Shown: in pieces, positions 1 through 5,916 of the stretch
Layout of the letters: every line of letters starts with the position of its first letter
Position numbering within the stretch: the stretch's first letter is position 1
Assembly: GCA_016934535.1 (NCBI GenBank)
Contig: JAFGSQ010000035.1
Coordinates: 1-13,144 of the forward strand
Reading direction: 5' to 3'
Source: a candidate division WOR-3 bacterium
GTDB taxonomy: Bacteria > SDB-A
Length of the DNA stretch: 13,144 nucleotides
Made by a program: the position numbers and the translations under genes
Notes under the pieces: generated by a model
Told to the model about the DNA's origin: nothing
The model's input: the letters and a program-made list of their open reading frames with translations, nothing else
Database searches by the model: none

Positions 1-110
1 AAATAATTCTCTTCTTCTTCGTTTACTTTCAAAGTAACTCTATCAAATCCCATCAACCTCAAAATTTCTTTTACGTTTTCTTCAATCCATTGATAAATTT
101 TTTCGTTCAT
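1..110 (-). CDS. jag: Jag/KhpB-type RNA-binding protein, N-terminal part (runs off the window)
   Basis: Only the first 36 codons are in the window and the gene continues past base 1. The visible peptide starts MNEKIYQWIEEN and continues with an acidic, beta-prone stretch (RLMGFDRVTLKV, then several Glu). This resembles the short N-terminal segment and the start of the KH domain in Jag/SpoIIIJ-associated proteins, which carry KH and R3H domains and bind RNA. The ATG lies one base after the yidC stop, so the two are probably translationally coupled. Position is strong support, because jag follows yidC in the conserved rpmH-rnpA-yidD-yidC-jag order. The call rests on synteny plus a short similarity; the diagnostic KH GxxG and R3H motifs lie outside the window. 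Confidence 0.72.
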   Translation of the reverse strand, partial: MNEKIYQWIEENVKEILRLMGFDRVTLKVNEEEENY

Positions 111-111
111 T

Positions 112-1884
112 CTATTCCACCGTTTTTTTTGCCTTTTCTCTGTATTTGAAATAAAATTGCTGAATCAAACCGAAAAGATTGTATGAAGCCCAATATAAAA
201 CAATAGCCGACGGGAATCCTAAAAATATATAAGTCATGAAAACCGGCATTATATACGTCAGCGTCTTCTGCTGGGGATTCGTGTTTGTCATTTTTTGCTG
301 AATGAACATCATGGCTCCCATCAAAAGGGGCAAAATCCCTATCCCTGGAGACGAGGTGAAGGGCAGGGATATCGGTATGGTGGCTTCAGGCGCAGAAAGG
401 TCTGGAATCCACAGAAAACTCTGGTTTCTCAAAATTATGGTGGTTCTCATTATCTGGTAAAGAGACATGAACACCGGCATCTGAAGAAGCAGAGGAAGAC
501 ATCCGCTGAACGGGTTGAAAGCTTCCTGTCTGTAAAGTTTCATGGTCTCTTCGTTTAATTTTTTTGGATCTCCTTTATGTTTTTCCTTGAGAACTTGAAG
601 TTTAGGCTGAAGGTCCTGCATTCTCTTCATGGATTTCTGGCTGTAAAGTGAAAGCGGCAGAAAAACTACATTCATCGCGAACGAGAAGATTATGATGTCA
701 AGACCGTAGTTGGGTATGAATCTGTTCAGCAACCTCAAAAACCACAATAGAACTTTACTGATAGGCCTCAGCCATCTCCAACCCATCTGAACATTCTCGT
801 CCAAGTGAAAGCCGGTGCTCGACAACTGTGTTTCGTCGAGTGGTCCAGTGTAACAAATAAATTTCGCGGTGTCTGTGTGAATTGGACCAAAACTAACATT
901 TGTCTCGTAGTCGTGACGGCTGTCGTCTCCAGCGTAGGACACGAACTCAACTGGAGAATAAAAATCGCTTCCATCGTCGTTTCTCGGTATAAAAGCCATC
1001 ATAAAATATTGGTCGGCGACGCCAGCCCAAAACGCCGGGTCTTTGTATTCTTCTTTTCCCTCTGCGATGTCCTTTAGGCTTTTTCTGAAATACCTGAATC
1101 CGGTTGGATTCATTGCGATAAAAAATCTGTTTTTTGCGGGGTCAACTTTTCCGTCTTCTTCGGTTACAGCCATTCCGTCGAGCCAAGACATGTTCCAGCT
1201 GAATCTCATTCTGCTGTTGAAATCTGTCCAGCAGGCGACTTGAAAAGAGTACCCTTTCGGAGGCAATGAATATTTTATGAAAATCTCTTCTTCAGTTGTG
1301 TCCGAAAACGAGAATTGAACCAACGAATCCGATACGAGCGAATCAAATTCAGTGTTTTTGACGCGCAGTATTTTCTGAGAAAATACAAGCGTCTGTGTGT
1401 CAGATTCGACAAATGCAGTCTCGAGAGCGAAAGGCACCGAATCCGAACAAAAAACCGTCTTAGCGGAGCTGTCTTCTGTTAGGGTGAAAACAAGTCCCCT
1501 TTCAGGGGGTGTTTCGTCTTCAAGAGGAAAAAGAATCAGGTTTGCTTCGTCTCCATCCATTCCGTAATCATGAAGTTTTATTTGAGCGACTGAAGCCCCT
1601 CTCAAAAGATCGAGGTTGATTGTCAGGTTCTCGTTGCTTATCTGATATTGGGGTTGAACCGGTTTTCTGGTAAAAATCAGGTCTGCGCCGCTGTCTGAAA
1701 ACACATTTTGGGAAATAAACGCGGAATCCGTTTCTATCTCCGAAGTCGGTGTAGTTTGGGCGGAGGCTGTGTCTTCGATGGCCTGGGTCTGGTTTTTTTT
1801 ATCTTTGTTGAAAAGAAATTGCCATGAAACAAGCACTATAAAAGAGACCACTATAGCCAGAATTATTCTAAGTTTGTAATCCAT
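112..1884 (-). CDS. yidC: Membrane protein insertase YidC (Oxa1 family)
   Basis: A 590-residue inner-membrane insertase and chaperone that places membrane proteins with or without SecYEG. Residues 7-24 form an N-terminal membrane anchor. About 35-360 form the large periplasmic domain found in Gram-negative YidC, with an acidic, Ser/Thr-rich linker at 30-60. Residues 368-585 are the conserved Oxa1 core: helices near 375-413, 461-480, 515-530 and 543-575, the LQPK coiled-coil hairpin at 425-450, NPFSGCLPLLLQMPVF at 457-472 and a GFPSAIVLYW segment at 556-565. The C-terminus is short and basic. A good Shine-Dalgarno (AAGGAG, four bases before the ATG) supports the start. It follows yidD by 14 bases and precedes jag by 1. 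Oddity: in the first core helix the aligned position of the E. coli groove arginine (FIVRGIMYPL) is Asn405 here (FAMNVVFLPL). That alignment is from memory of the family. Confidence 0.97.
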   Translation of the reverse strand: MDYKLRIILAIVVSFIVLVSWQFLFNKDKKNQTQAIEDTASAQTTPTSEIETDSAFISQNVFSDSGADLIFTRKPVQPQYQISNENLTINLDLLRGASVAQIKLHDYGMDGDEANLILFPLEDETPPERGLVFTLTEDSSAKTVFCSDSVPFALETAFVESDTQTLVFSQKILRVKNTEFDSLVSDSLVQFSFSDTTEEEIFIKYSLPPKGYSFQVACWTDFNSRMRFSWNMSWLDGMAVTEEDGKVDPAKNRFFIAMNPTGFRYFRKSLKDIAEGKEEYKDPAFWAGVADQYFMMAFIPRNDDGSDFYSPVEFVSYAGDDSRHDYETNVSFGPIHTDTAKFICYTGPLDETQLSSTGFHLDENVQMGWRWLRPISKVLLWFLRLLNRFIPNYGLDIIIFSFAMNVVFLPLSLYSQKSMKRMQDLQPKLQVLKEKHKGDPKKLNEETMKLYRQEAFNPFSGCLPLLLQMPVFMSLYQIMRTTIILRNQSFLWIPDLSAPEATIPISLPFTSSPGIGILPLLMGAMMFIQQKMTNTNPQQKTLTYIMPVFMTYIFLGFPSAIVLYWASYNLFGLIQQFYFKYREKAKKTVE

Positions 1885-1898
1885 TTTGCTCCTTAATT

Positions 1899-2111
1899 TT
1901 ATTCAAGCGGGTCATACCCCCCGGGAAAGAAAGGGTTGCATCTTAAAATTCTCTTGATAGACAAGTACGCGCCTTTCAACACTCCGTATTTCAGGAAAGC
2001 CAGTTTCGAATACTCCGAACAAGTGGGGGTATATCTACAAGAGGGCGGAAAAATCGGAGAAACGAAAACGCGGTAAAATTCTATCAATTGAACGATAACT
2101 TTCGTCGTCAA
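1899..2111 (-). CDS. yidD: Membrane protein insertion efficiency factor YidD
   Basis: A small protein of about 70 residues, the usual YidD length, thought to assist YidC-dependent insertion at the inner face of the membrane. It has an amphipathic N-terminus ([15 protein letters not shown]) followed by the family signature: [12 protein letters not shown], then a KYG...G segment, and [14 protein letters not shown] at the C-terminus with the conserved cysteines. I place the start at a TTG whose bases overlap the rnpA stop (TTGA), giving MTTKVIVQ. The reading frame stays open upstream to an ATG at 2213, but that would add 34 residues lying inside rnpA that have no place in the family. The TTG start probably relies on coupling to rnpA, since only weak SD-like bases precede it. 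It sits between rnpA and yidC, as in many bacteria. Confidence 0.93.
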   Translation of the reverse strand: MTTKVIVQLIEFYRVFVSPIFPPSCRYTPTCSEYSKLAFLKYGVLKGAYLSIKRILRCNPFFPGGYDPLE

Positions 2112-2440
2112 ACCAATCCGGCTTTTTTCATCGCTTCTGTCAATTGCTTCTCCAATTCTTCGAAATCCAAATACGCGGCTTCTTTTTTTGCTATGACGAT
2201 AAATTCGAAACATGATGTCATCCTTGAGACGTTTTTTACCAGTAAGGCTTTCAATCTTCTTCTCAGTTTGTTTCTCGCAACAGCGCTTCTAATCCCTTTT
2301 CTTAAACCGATGCTGAACATGGTCTGAGACGAAGGTTTATGAACGATGCTTATGAAAGAAAAATAATCTCTTTGTCCTTTTGAGAGAAGATTTTCTATAT
2401 CCTTCTTTTTACTGAGTTTTCCGTAAACGAAGGGGCTCAT
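2108..2440 (-). CDS. rnpA: Ribonuclease P protein component
   Basis: The basic 110-residue protein subunit of RNase P, which helps the catalytic RNA bind pre-tRNA and mature its 5' end. The length is typical. The N-terminus has the usual [14 protein letters not shown] pattern. The family's RNR signature is clear at about 51-65 ([14 protein letters not shown]), following the FSIGLRKG strand, and a second hydrophobic strand (FEFIVIAKK) follows. The ATG overlaps the rpmH stop as ATGA, and no strong Shine-Dalgarno precedes it, so translation is probably coupled to rpmH. The 3' end overlaps the proposed yidD start. The RNA subunit gene (rnpB) is not in the window. Confidence 0.97.
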   Translation of the reverse strand: MSPFVYGKLSKKKDIENLLSKGQRDYFSFISIVHKPSSQTMFSIGLRKGIRSAVARNKLRRRLKALLVKNVSRMTSCFEFIVIAKKEAAYLDFEELEKQLTEAMKKAGLV

Positions 2441-2583
2441 CCGGCAATTTCAGGAACAAGCCTTTTTCTTCCTTTAGCCCTTCTGCTCGAAAGTACTTTC
2501 CTTCCGTTTCTGGTGCTCATTCTTTTTCTAAAGCCGTGTGATCGCGCTCTTTTTAATCTGCTCGGTTGATATGTTCTCTTCAT
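2437..2583 (-). CDS. rpmH: 50S ribosomal protein L34
   Basis: A 48-residue, very basic protein of the large ribosomal subunit. The sequence reads [14 protein letters not shown], then HGFRKRMST, then a [14 protein letters not shown] segment, matching the nearly invariant L34 pattern. The C-terminus carries a short extra tail (RLVPEIAG). A strong GGAGG Shine-Dalgarno lies a few bases before the ATG, and a near-consensus promoter lies about 40 bases upstream. It is the first gene of the rpmH-rnpA-yidD-yidC-jag cluster, and its TGA stop overlaps the rnpA ATG. In many bacteria dnaA lies next to rpmH and is divergently transcribed; here the gene upstream is rsfS on the same strand, so the oriC-type neighbourhood is absent. 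Confidence 0.97.
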   Translation of the reverse strand: MKRTYQPSRLKRARSHGFRKRMSTRNGRKVLSSRRAKGRKRLVPEIAG

Positions 2584-2623
2584 TTTATCCTCCGGAAATT
2601 GTATAGTTTCATAAAAAACGTAA

Positions 2624-2651
2624 ATTATATCATTTTCTATCTAAAAGTCAA
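2624..2651 (-). promoter_or_regulatory. Sigma-70 type promoter of the rpmH-rnpA-yidD-yidC-jag operon
   Basis: On the minus strand, TTGACT (2651-2646) and TATAAT (2629-2624) are separated by 16 bases. A TG one base before the -10 box makes it an extended -10 (TGATATAAT). The predicted start near 2617 gives a leader of about 34 bases ending in the GGAGG of rpmH. The -35 box overlaps the rsfS stop codon, so the upstream gene ends inside this promoter. The match is close to consensus, as expected for a ribosomal-protein operon. No terminator separates rsfS from it, so read-through from fba-rsfS is also likely. Confidence 0.8.
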
Positions 2652-2998
2652 CGAGGTTGACAGCCAAACTCCGTAACTTTCGCTTCAGGCCAAATGCTTT
2701 CGAGGTTATACAATTCTCTCATCTCAGGAACCATCAAATGGACCATGAAATCTGTGAAATCGAGAACAGACCATTTTCCGCTCCTGACACCTTCTTCTCG
2801 GAAATGTGTTTTTGACTGCGATTCCTTCAAAGATTCATGAATCTTGCGTATCAAGCTCCTTGAGTGGACATCGGAAAGGGTCGTCGCGATTATGATTCCG
2901 TCAGTCACAGCTGAAAGACCCGCGATGTCAATGTAAACGACATCGTAAGCCTTGTTTTGAAGTAAAACTTCGACAATGGCAGACGTTTCTTTATTCAT
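2648..2998 (-). CDS. rsfS: Ribosomal silencing factor RsfS (Iojap family)
   Basis: A 116-residue protein of the RsfS/Iojap/YbeB family. Members bind uL14 on the 50S subunit and block subunit joining, lowering translation in starvation or stationary phase. Visible family features are the N-terminal helix, the YDVVYIDIAGLSAVTDGIIIAT strand region at about 18-40, a SDVHSRSLIRKI helix, GVRSGKWSVLDF at about 70-81 and the DFMVHLMVPEMRELYNLESIW C-terminal part. The length is normal. The ATG lies one base after the fba stop, with only a weak AGGG in front, so translation is probably coupled to the aldolase gene. In many genomes rsfS sits with nadD; here its partner is fba, which is uncommon. It is the last gene before the rpmH promoter. 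Confidence 0.95.
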   Translation of the reverse strand: MNKETSAIVEVLLQNKAYDVVYIDIAGLSAVTDGIIIATTLSDVHSRSLIRKIHESLKESQSKTHFREEGVRSGKWSVLDFTDFMVHLMVPEMRELYNLESIWPEAKVTEFGCQPR

Positions 2999-2999
2999 C

Positions 3000-3974
3000 T
3001 TATCCCTGTCCGGCGCTTCCCATTACGTTGACATTCTTGTCAATGAGAAGCTCTTTCAAAGCTTCTCGAGCGGGACCAAGATAATCTCTTGGGTCGTATT
3101 TTTCCGGATTTTTCGACAATATTTCCCTTATTTTTGCTGTAATAACAAGTCTTCCGTCCGTGTCGACGTTTATTTTGCAGACGGAGGATTTTGCCGCTCT
3201 TCTCAATTGATCTTCAGGGACACCCGCGGCGCCTTCGAGTTTACCTCCGTATTTGTTTATCAGTTCGATGTAATAAGAGGGAACCGACGAAGAACCATGG
3301 AGCACAATCGGAAACCCCGGGATTTTTTTCGTGATATCGTCAAGAATGTCAAATCTCAGCTCAGGCATGGGTTCGCCGGGTTTAAGCTTGAATTTATAAG
3401 CGCCGTGTGAAGTGCCTATTGAAATAGCGAGGGAATCGACGTTGGTCTCCTTGACGAACTCCTTGACCTTTTCAGGATCCGTGTATGAAGTCGCTTCTCC
3501 GACGACGTCGTCTTCTATGCCGGCGAGAACCCCGAGTTCACCCTCGACAGTTATGTCGAAATTATGAGCGAAATCGACCACTTTTTTTGTCAACTCAATA
3601 TTCGCCTGATAGGGAAGTGAAGAGCCATCGATCATCACCGAGGAAAAACCGAATTCTATCGCCGACTTGCAAGTTTCAAATGAATCTCCGTGATCAAGAT
3701 GAAGGGCTACCGGGAATGAAGCTTTCATCTCGTCTCTCACCATTCTCACAGCCCCCTCCGCCATATACCTCAGCATCGTAGGATTTGCGTATTTACGCGC
3801 TCCCTTTGAAACTTGAAGAATGACGGGGGAATTGGTTTCAGCGCATGCGAGCATAATAGCCTGAAGCTGTTCCATGTTGTTAAAATTATACGCGGGAACT
3901 GCAAATCCATTTTTGTAGGCTTTTTGGAACGTTTCCCTCGTGTTGACAAAACCAATACTTTTAAATTCCAACAT
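3000..3974 (-). CDS. fba: Class II (zinc-dependent) fructose-bisphosphate aldolase
   Basis: A cytoplasmic enzyme of glycolysis and gluconeogenesis that reversibly cleaves fructose 1,6-bisphosphate to glyceraldehyde 3-phosphate and dihydroxyacetone phosphate. The 324-residue chain has the class II TIM-barrel signatures: AVPAYNFNNMEQ near 25-36, catalytic and zinc residues Asp94 and His95 in LHLDHGDS, GELG at 145-148, zinc His190 in IGTSHGAYKF, His226 in LHGSSSVP, and the phosphate/substrate loop KINVDTDGR at 267-275. I start at the ATG at 3974 because AAGGAG sits five bases before it. An in-frame GTG six bases upstream would lie directly against the SD and is unlikely. It has its own promoter and leads into rsfS with a one-base gap. 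A related tagatose-bisphosphate aldolase is the alternative, less likely given the overall match. Confidence 0.95.
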   Translation of the reverse strand: MLEFKSIGFVNTRETFQKAYKNGFAVPAYNFNNMEQLQAIMLACAETNSPVILQVSKGARKYANPTMLRYMAEGAVRMVRDEMKASFPVALHLDHGDSFETCKSAIEFGFSSVMIDGSSLPYQANIELTKKVVDFAHNFDITVEGELGVLAGIEDDVVGEATSYTDPEKVKEFVKETNVDSLAISIGTSHGAYKFKLKPGEPMPELRFDILDDITKKIPGFPIVLHGSSSVPSYYIELINKYGGKLEGAAGVPEDQLRRAAKSSVCKINVDTDGRLVITAKIREILSKNPEKYDPRDYLGPAREALKELLIDKNVNVMGSAGQG

Positions 3975-3992
3975 ATCCACTCCTTTTTCTTT

Positions 3993-4001
3993 ATTATATC
4001 A
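3993..4001 (-). promoter_or_regulatory. Extended -10 promoter for fba-rsfS
   Basis: The minus strand reads TGATATAAT, a perfect extended -10 element. Any -35 box is poor (TTCTTA with 17-base spacing), which is common when TG is present. The predicted start near 3986 leaves a leader of only about 12 bases, just enough to include the AAGGAG of fba. It lies in the 52-base gap after tcdA. No GC-rich terminator hairpin is visible in that gap, so some transcription may continue from the upstream operon. Confidence 0.6.
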
Positions 4002-4026
4002 AAATTTTTTACCTGTAAGAAATTTT

Positions 4027-4740
4027 TTAATCTCCACCAGAAAAACAATCGGAAACCCGTCCAACCAGCCAATCAGCCATTAAAAGTCCAAACATCGCAG
4101 TGACAATGATGGAGGAGCCTATTGGAGAACCTCTGCCAGAAGATGACTCCATGGAATACACTACGGGAAAGTCGTAAACACCTTTCAATTCTTTTCTCAT
4201 TTTTCTCGCCAGAGGGCAGACAGACGTCTCGCTTAGAAGAGAGACCTTTACCAGTCGAGGATTTTTTTTCCATCCGGCTCCCATAGATGAAATAAAATCC
4301 GCTCCGCTTTCAGCGCACATTTTTGCCAACAAAATCTTTGTCTCCACGCAGTCAACAGCGTCGAGAACAAAGCGCGGCTCAAAATTCTCAATTAAACACA
4401 AATTATCTTTTGTAACATGTTCTTTTATCCCCTTGAATTTTTCTTTTGGGTTGATACCGGAAAATTTCATGACAGCTTCGTCTACCTTGCTCTTTCCGAC
4501 ATTTTCCGTTGAAGATTGAAAATGCCTGTTAAGGTTAGAAGTTTCAATATCTTCGTCGTCAACAAGAAGCATATTTTCAGCGCCGATCCTGCATAAAATT
4601 TCAGAAGCGGCAGATCCTACTCCTCCAATTCCCACGACAGCTATTTTTGTCTTGGCGAGAAGTTCAATCGTTTTATGACCGTATATTTTTTCAGTTCTCG
4701 AAAAAAATTCTTTTCTTGAATATTCGTCTCGCGTTTTCAT
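4027..4740 (-). CDS. tcdA: E1-like enzyme, probable tRNA t6A dehydratase TcdA (CsdL/YgdL)
   Basis: A 237-residue member of the ThiF/MoeB/HesA superfamily. TcdA proteins use ATP to cyclise N6-threonylcarbamoyladenosine at tRNA position 37 to ct6A. The start SRTEKIYG then leads to a Rossmann nucleotide loop VVGIGGVGS (35-43), an acidic strand end LLVDDEDIE, the NLNRH motif (69-73) with the conserved Arg, a FVLDAVDCVETK segment around Asp127/Asp130, and the TcdA-like SSMGAGWKKNP (151-161) and CPLARKMRKEL (175-185). A C-terminal hydrophobic helix ends the chain. MoeB and ThiF are less likely: the CxxC zinc pairs are missing and the SMGAG/PLAR motifs are TcdA features. It is about 30 residues shorter than the E. 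coli protein. Its first 50 bases overlap the end of tatD. No strong SD is seen, so coupling is likely. Confidence 0.85.
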   Translation of the reverse strand: MKTRDEYSRKEFFSRTEKIYGHKTIELLAKTKIAVVGIGGVGSAASEILCRIGAENMLLVDDEDIETSNLNRHFQSSTENVGKSKVDEAVMKFSGINPKEKFKGIKEHVTKDNLCLIENFEPRFVLDAVDCVETKILLAKMCAESGADFISSMGAGWKKNPRLVKVSLLSETSVCPLARKMRKELKGVYDFPVVYSMESSSGRGSPIGSSIIVTAMFGLLMADWLVGRVSDCFSGGD

Positions 4741-5461
4741 ATATCAATTCTCGTGTCTTTTCAAAAGACATTTTTTTTATTTTTGCAATCTCTTCAATTA
4801 CAAGAGGCAACTGCGCAGGTGTACCGCTGTTGGGTTTTCCGCCGAAGAAAAAATAGGGAGAATCGGTTTCAGCCAGCATCAATTCAGAGGGTATGCTCTC
4901 AACCGATTTACGCAATTTTTTATTTTTCGGATTGAGAACATCAGCTGAAACTGAAAAATAGCAACCGAGAGCGGAAAATGCCCGAACCTGTCCGTCTCCT
5001 CCGCTGTATCTGTGCAAAATCAAGGGAACTTTAATATTCATGCCCTTGAGTTCGCGAAGAAGAAGATCATACTGGCCTAAGCAGTGGATGATGACGGGTA
5101 TTTGTTCTCTATGGGCGATTTCCAGTTGGAGGTTAAAAACAGTTCTCTGAAGCTTTAGGTCTGCGGTGTTTTTCAACGTGTCGTATCCTATCTCGCCGAT
5201 AGCCGCTACTCTGAAATTTTTAGCTAGTGAAGAAAGAAGGGCAATTTGTCGAGAAAAATCGTCATCCACGATGGACTGCGGATGAATACCGGGGCTTATG
5301 CAGACTCCCTCTTCTTTTCTTAGAATCTCGCTTTCCCAGATATTCCAATCGGTGACACTGTCAATTATGATCTTTACACCCGCCTCTTTCGCTTTTGTTA
5401 CCACAATCTGCCTTTTAAAAGAAAGAGGAGGATGTGTCAGGTGACAGTGGACGTCTATCAC
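4691..5461 (-). CDS. tatD: TatD-family metal-dependent hydrolase
   Basis: A 256-residue TIM-barrel hydrolase of the amidohydrolase superfamily; characterised TatD proteins act as DNases with two divalent metals. The metal ligands are all visible: His5 and His7 (VHCHL), Glu90 (GEIGYD), His126 (VIIHC), His150 (LHRYSGG) and Asp200 (ETDSPY). The length is normal for the family. The start is GTG at 5461; it shares one base with the stop of the lipoprotein gene (TAGTG) and has no clear Shine-Dalgarno, so it is probably translated by coupling. The 3' end overlaps tcdA by 50 bases, an unusually long overlap inside this operon. The true substrate cannot be read from the sequence; TatD-like proteins also include uncharacterised hydrolases. 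Confidence 0.9.
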   Translation of the reverse strand: MIDVHCHLTHPPLSFKRQIVVTKAKEAGVKIIIDSVTDWNIWESEILRKEEGVCISPGIHPQSIVDDDFSRQIALLSSLAKNFRVAAIGEIGYDTLKNTADLKLQRTVFNLQLEIAHREQIPVIIHCLGQYDLLLRELKGMNIKVPLILHRYSGGDGQVRAFSALGCYFSVSADVLNPKNKKLRKSVESIPSELMLAETDSPYFFFGGKPNSGTPAQLPLVIEEIAKIKKMSFEKTRELIYENARRIFKKRIFFEN

Positions 5462-5916
5462 TAATAAACTGTTTTGACAACGGCGACAGGTGTTTCTATC
5501 TCAATCAACACGCCGTCCACGAAAAACATCAGCCAACCAATGACCTGTTCTCCGTCTGTCACCTTTTCCGGAAAGTCCACTTCAGCCCTGACATCTATCG
5601 ATCCTTCTTCTCTTTTGGATGTTATGATCAAAGCGGAATCGAAAGAAACTGAAGACAAATTCTCTCCTTTCGCGTTTTTTATCATTCCCGCCTTTAATCT
5701 CGCTTCTTCAAAGACCGACTCTTGATCGATATTGACGGTAAAAATACACACAACTTTATGTTCCGTTGGAGGTATGGTTGGCATCCTGTTTCTCCAGATT
5801 TCCAGCTCCACCCTTGCGAATTCCACGGCTCTGCTGACAATTTCCGGATTCTTTGGCGCGCAGGAAGACAGAGCAAGACCAAACATGAATAATATCAAAA
5901 CCGTTTTGTTACTCAT
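5461..5916 (-). CDS. Small putative lipoprotein, function unknown
   Basis: A 151-residue protein that I do not recognise. The N-terminus has one Lys, a hydrophobic core and a lipobox LSSC with Cys19, so the mature form should be an acylated lipoprotein starting CAPKNPE, exported by Sec. The rest is soluble and beta-rich in pattern, with alternating hydrophobic strands (HKVVCIFTVNID, SALIITSK, IDVRAEVDF, VIGWLMFFVDG, VLIEIETPVAVV), suggesting a compact beta fold. A second cysteine (57) lies in the first strand. A strong purine-rich SD (GAGGAGGG) precedes the ATG, and the start overlaps the 3' end of the EF-G-like gene by 8 bases. Its place between a cytosolic GTPase and a TatD hydrolase gives no clear functional hint. 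Confidence 0.8.
   Translation of the reverse strand: MSNKTVLILFMFGLALSSCAPKNPEIVSRAVEFARVELEIWRNRMPTIPPTEHKVVCIFTVNIDQESVFEEARLKAGMIKNAKGENLSSVSFDSALIITSKREEGSIDVRAEVDFPEKVTDGEQVIGWLMFFVDGVLIEIETPVAVVKTVY

Noticed and set aside
2112-2213. Longer yidD start at 2213
   Set aside because: The added 34 residues lie wholly inside rnpA, are basic and unlike any YidD N-terminus; the TTG at 2111 gives the usual family length.
3995-4026. AT-only repeat (AAAATTT / AAATTTT) after tcdA as a terminator
   Set aside because: It has no GC pairs and both halves are self-complementary A/T tracts. The sequence is better explained as the fba promoter.
4027-4740. Identification as MoeB or ThiF
   Set aside because: The zinc-binding CxxC pairs are missing and the SMGAG and CPLAR motifs fit TcdA.
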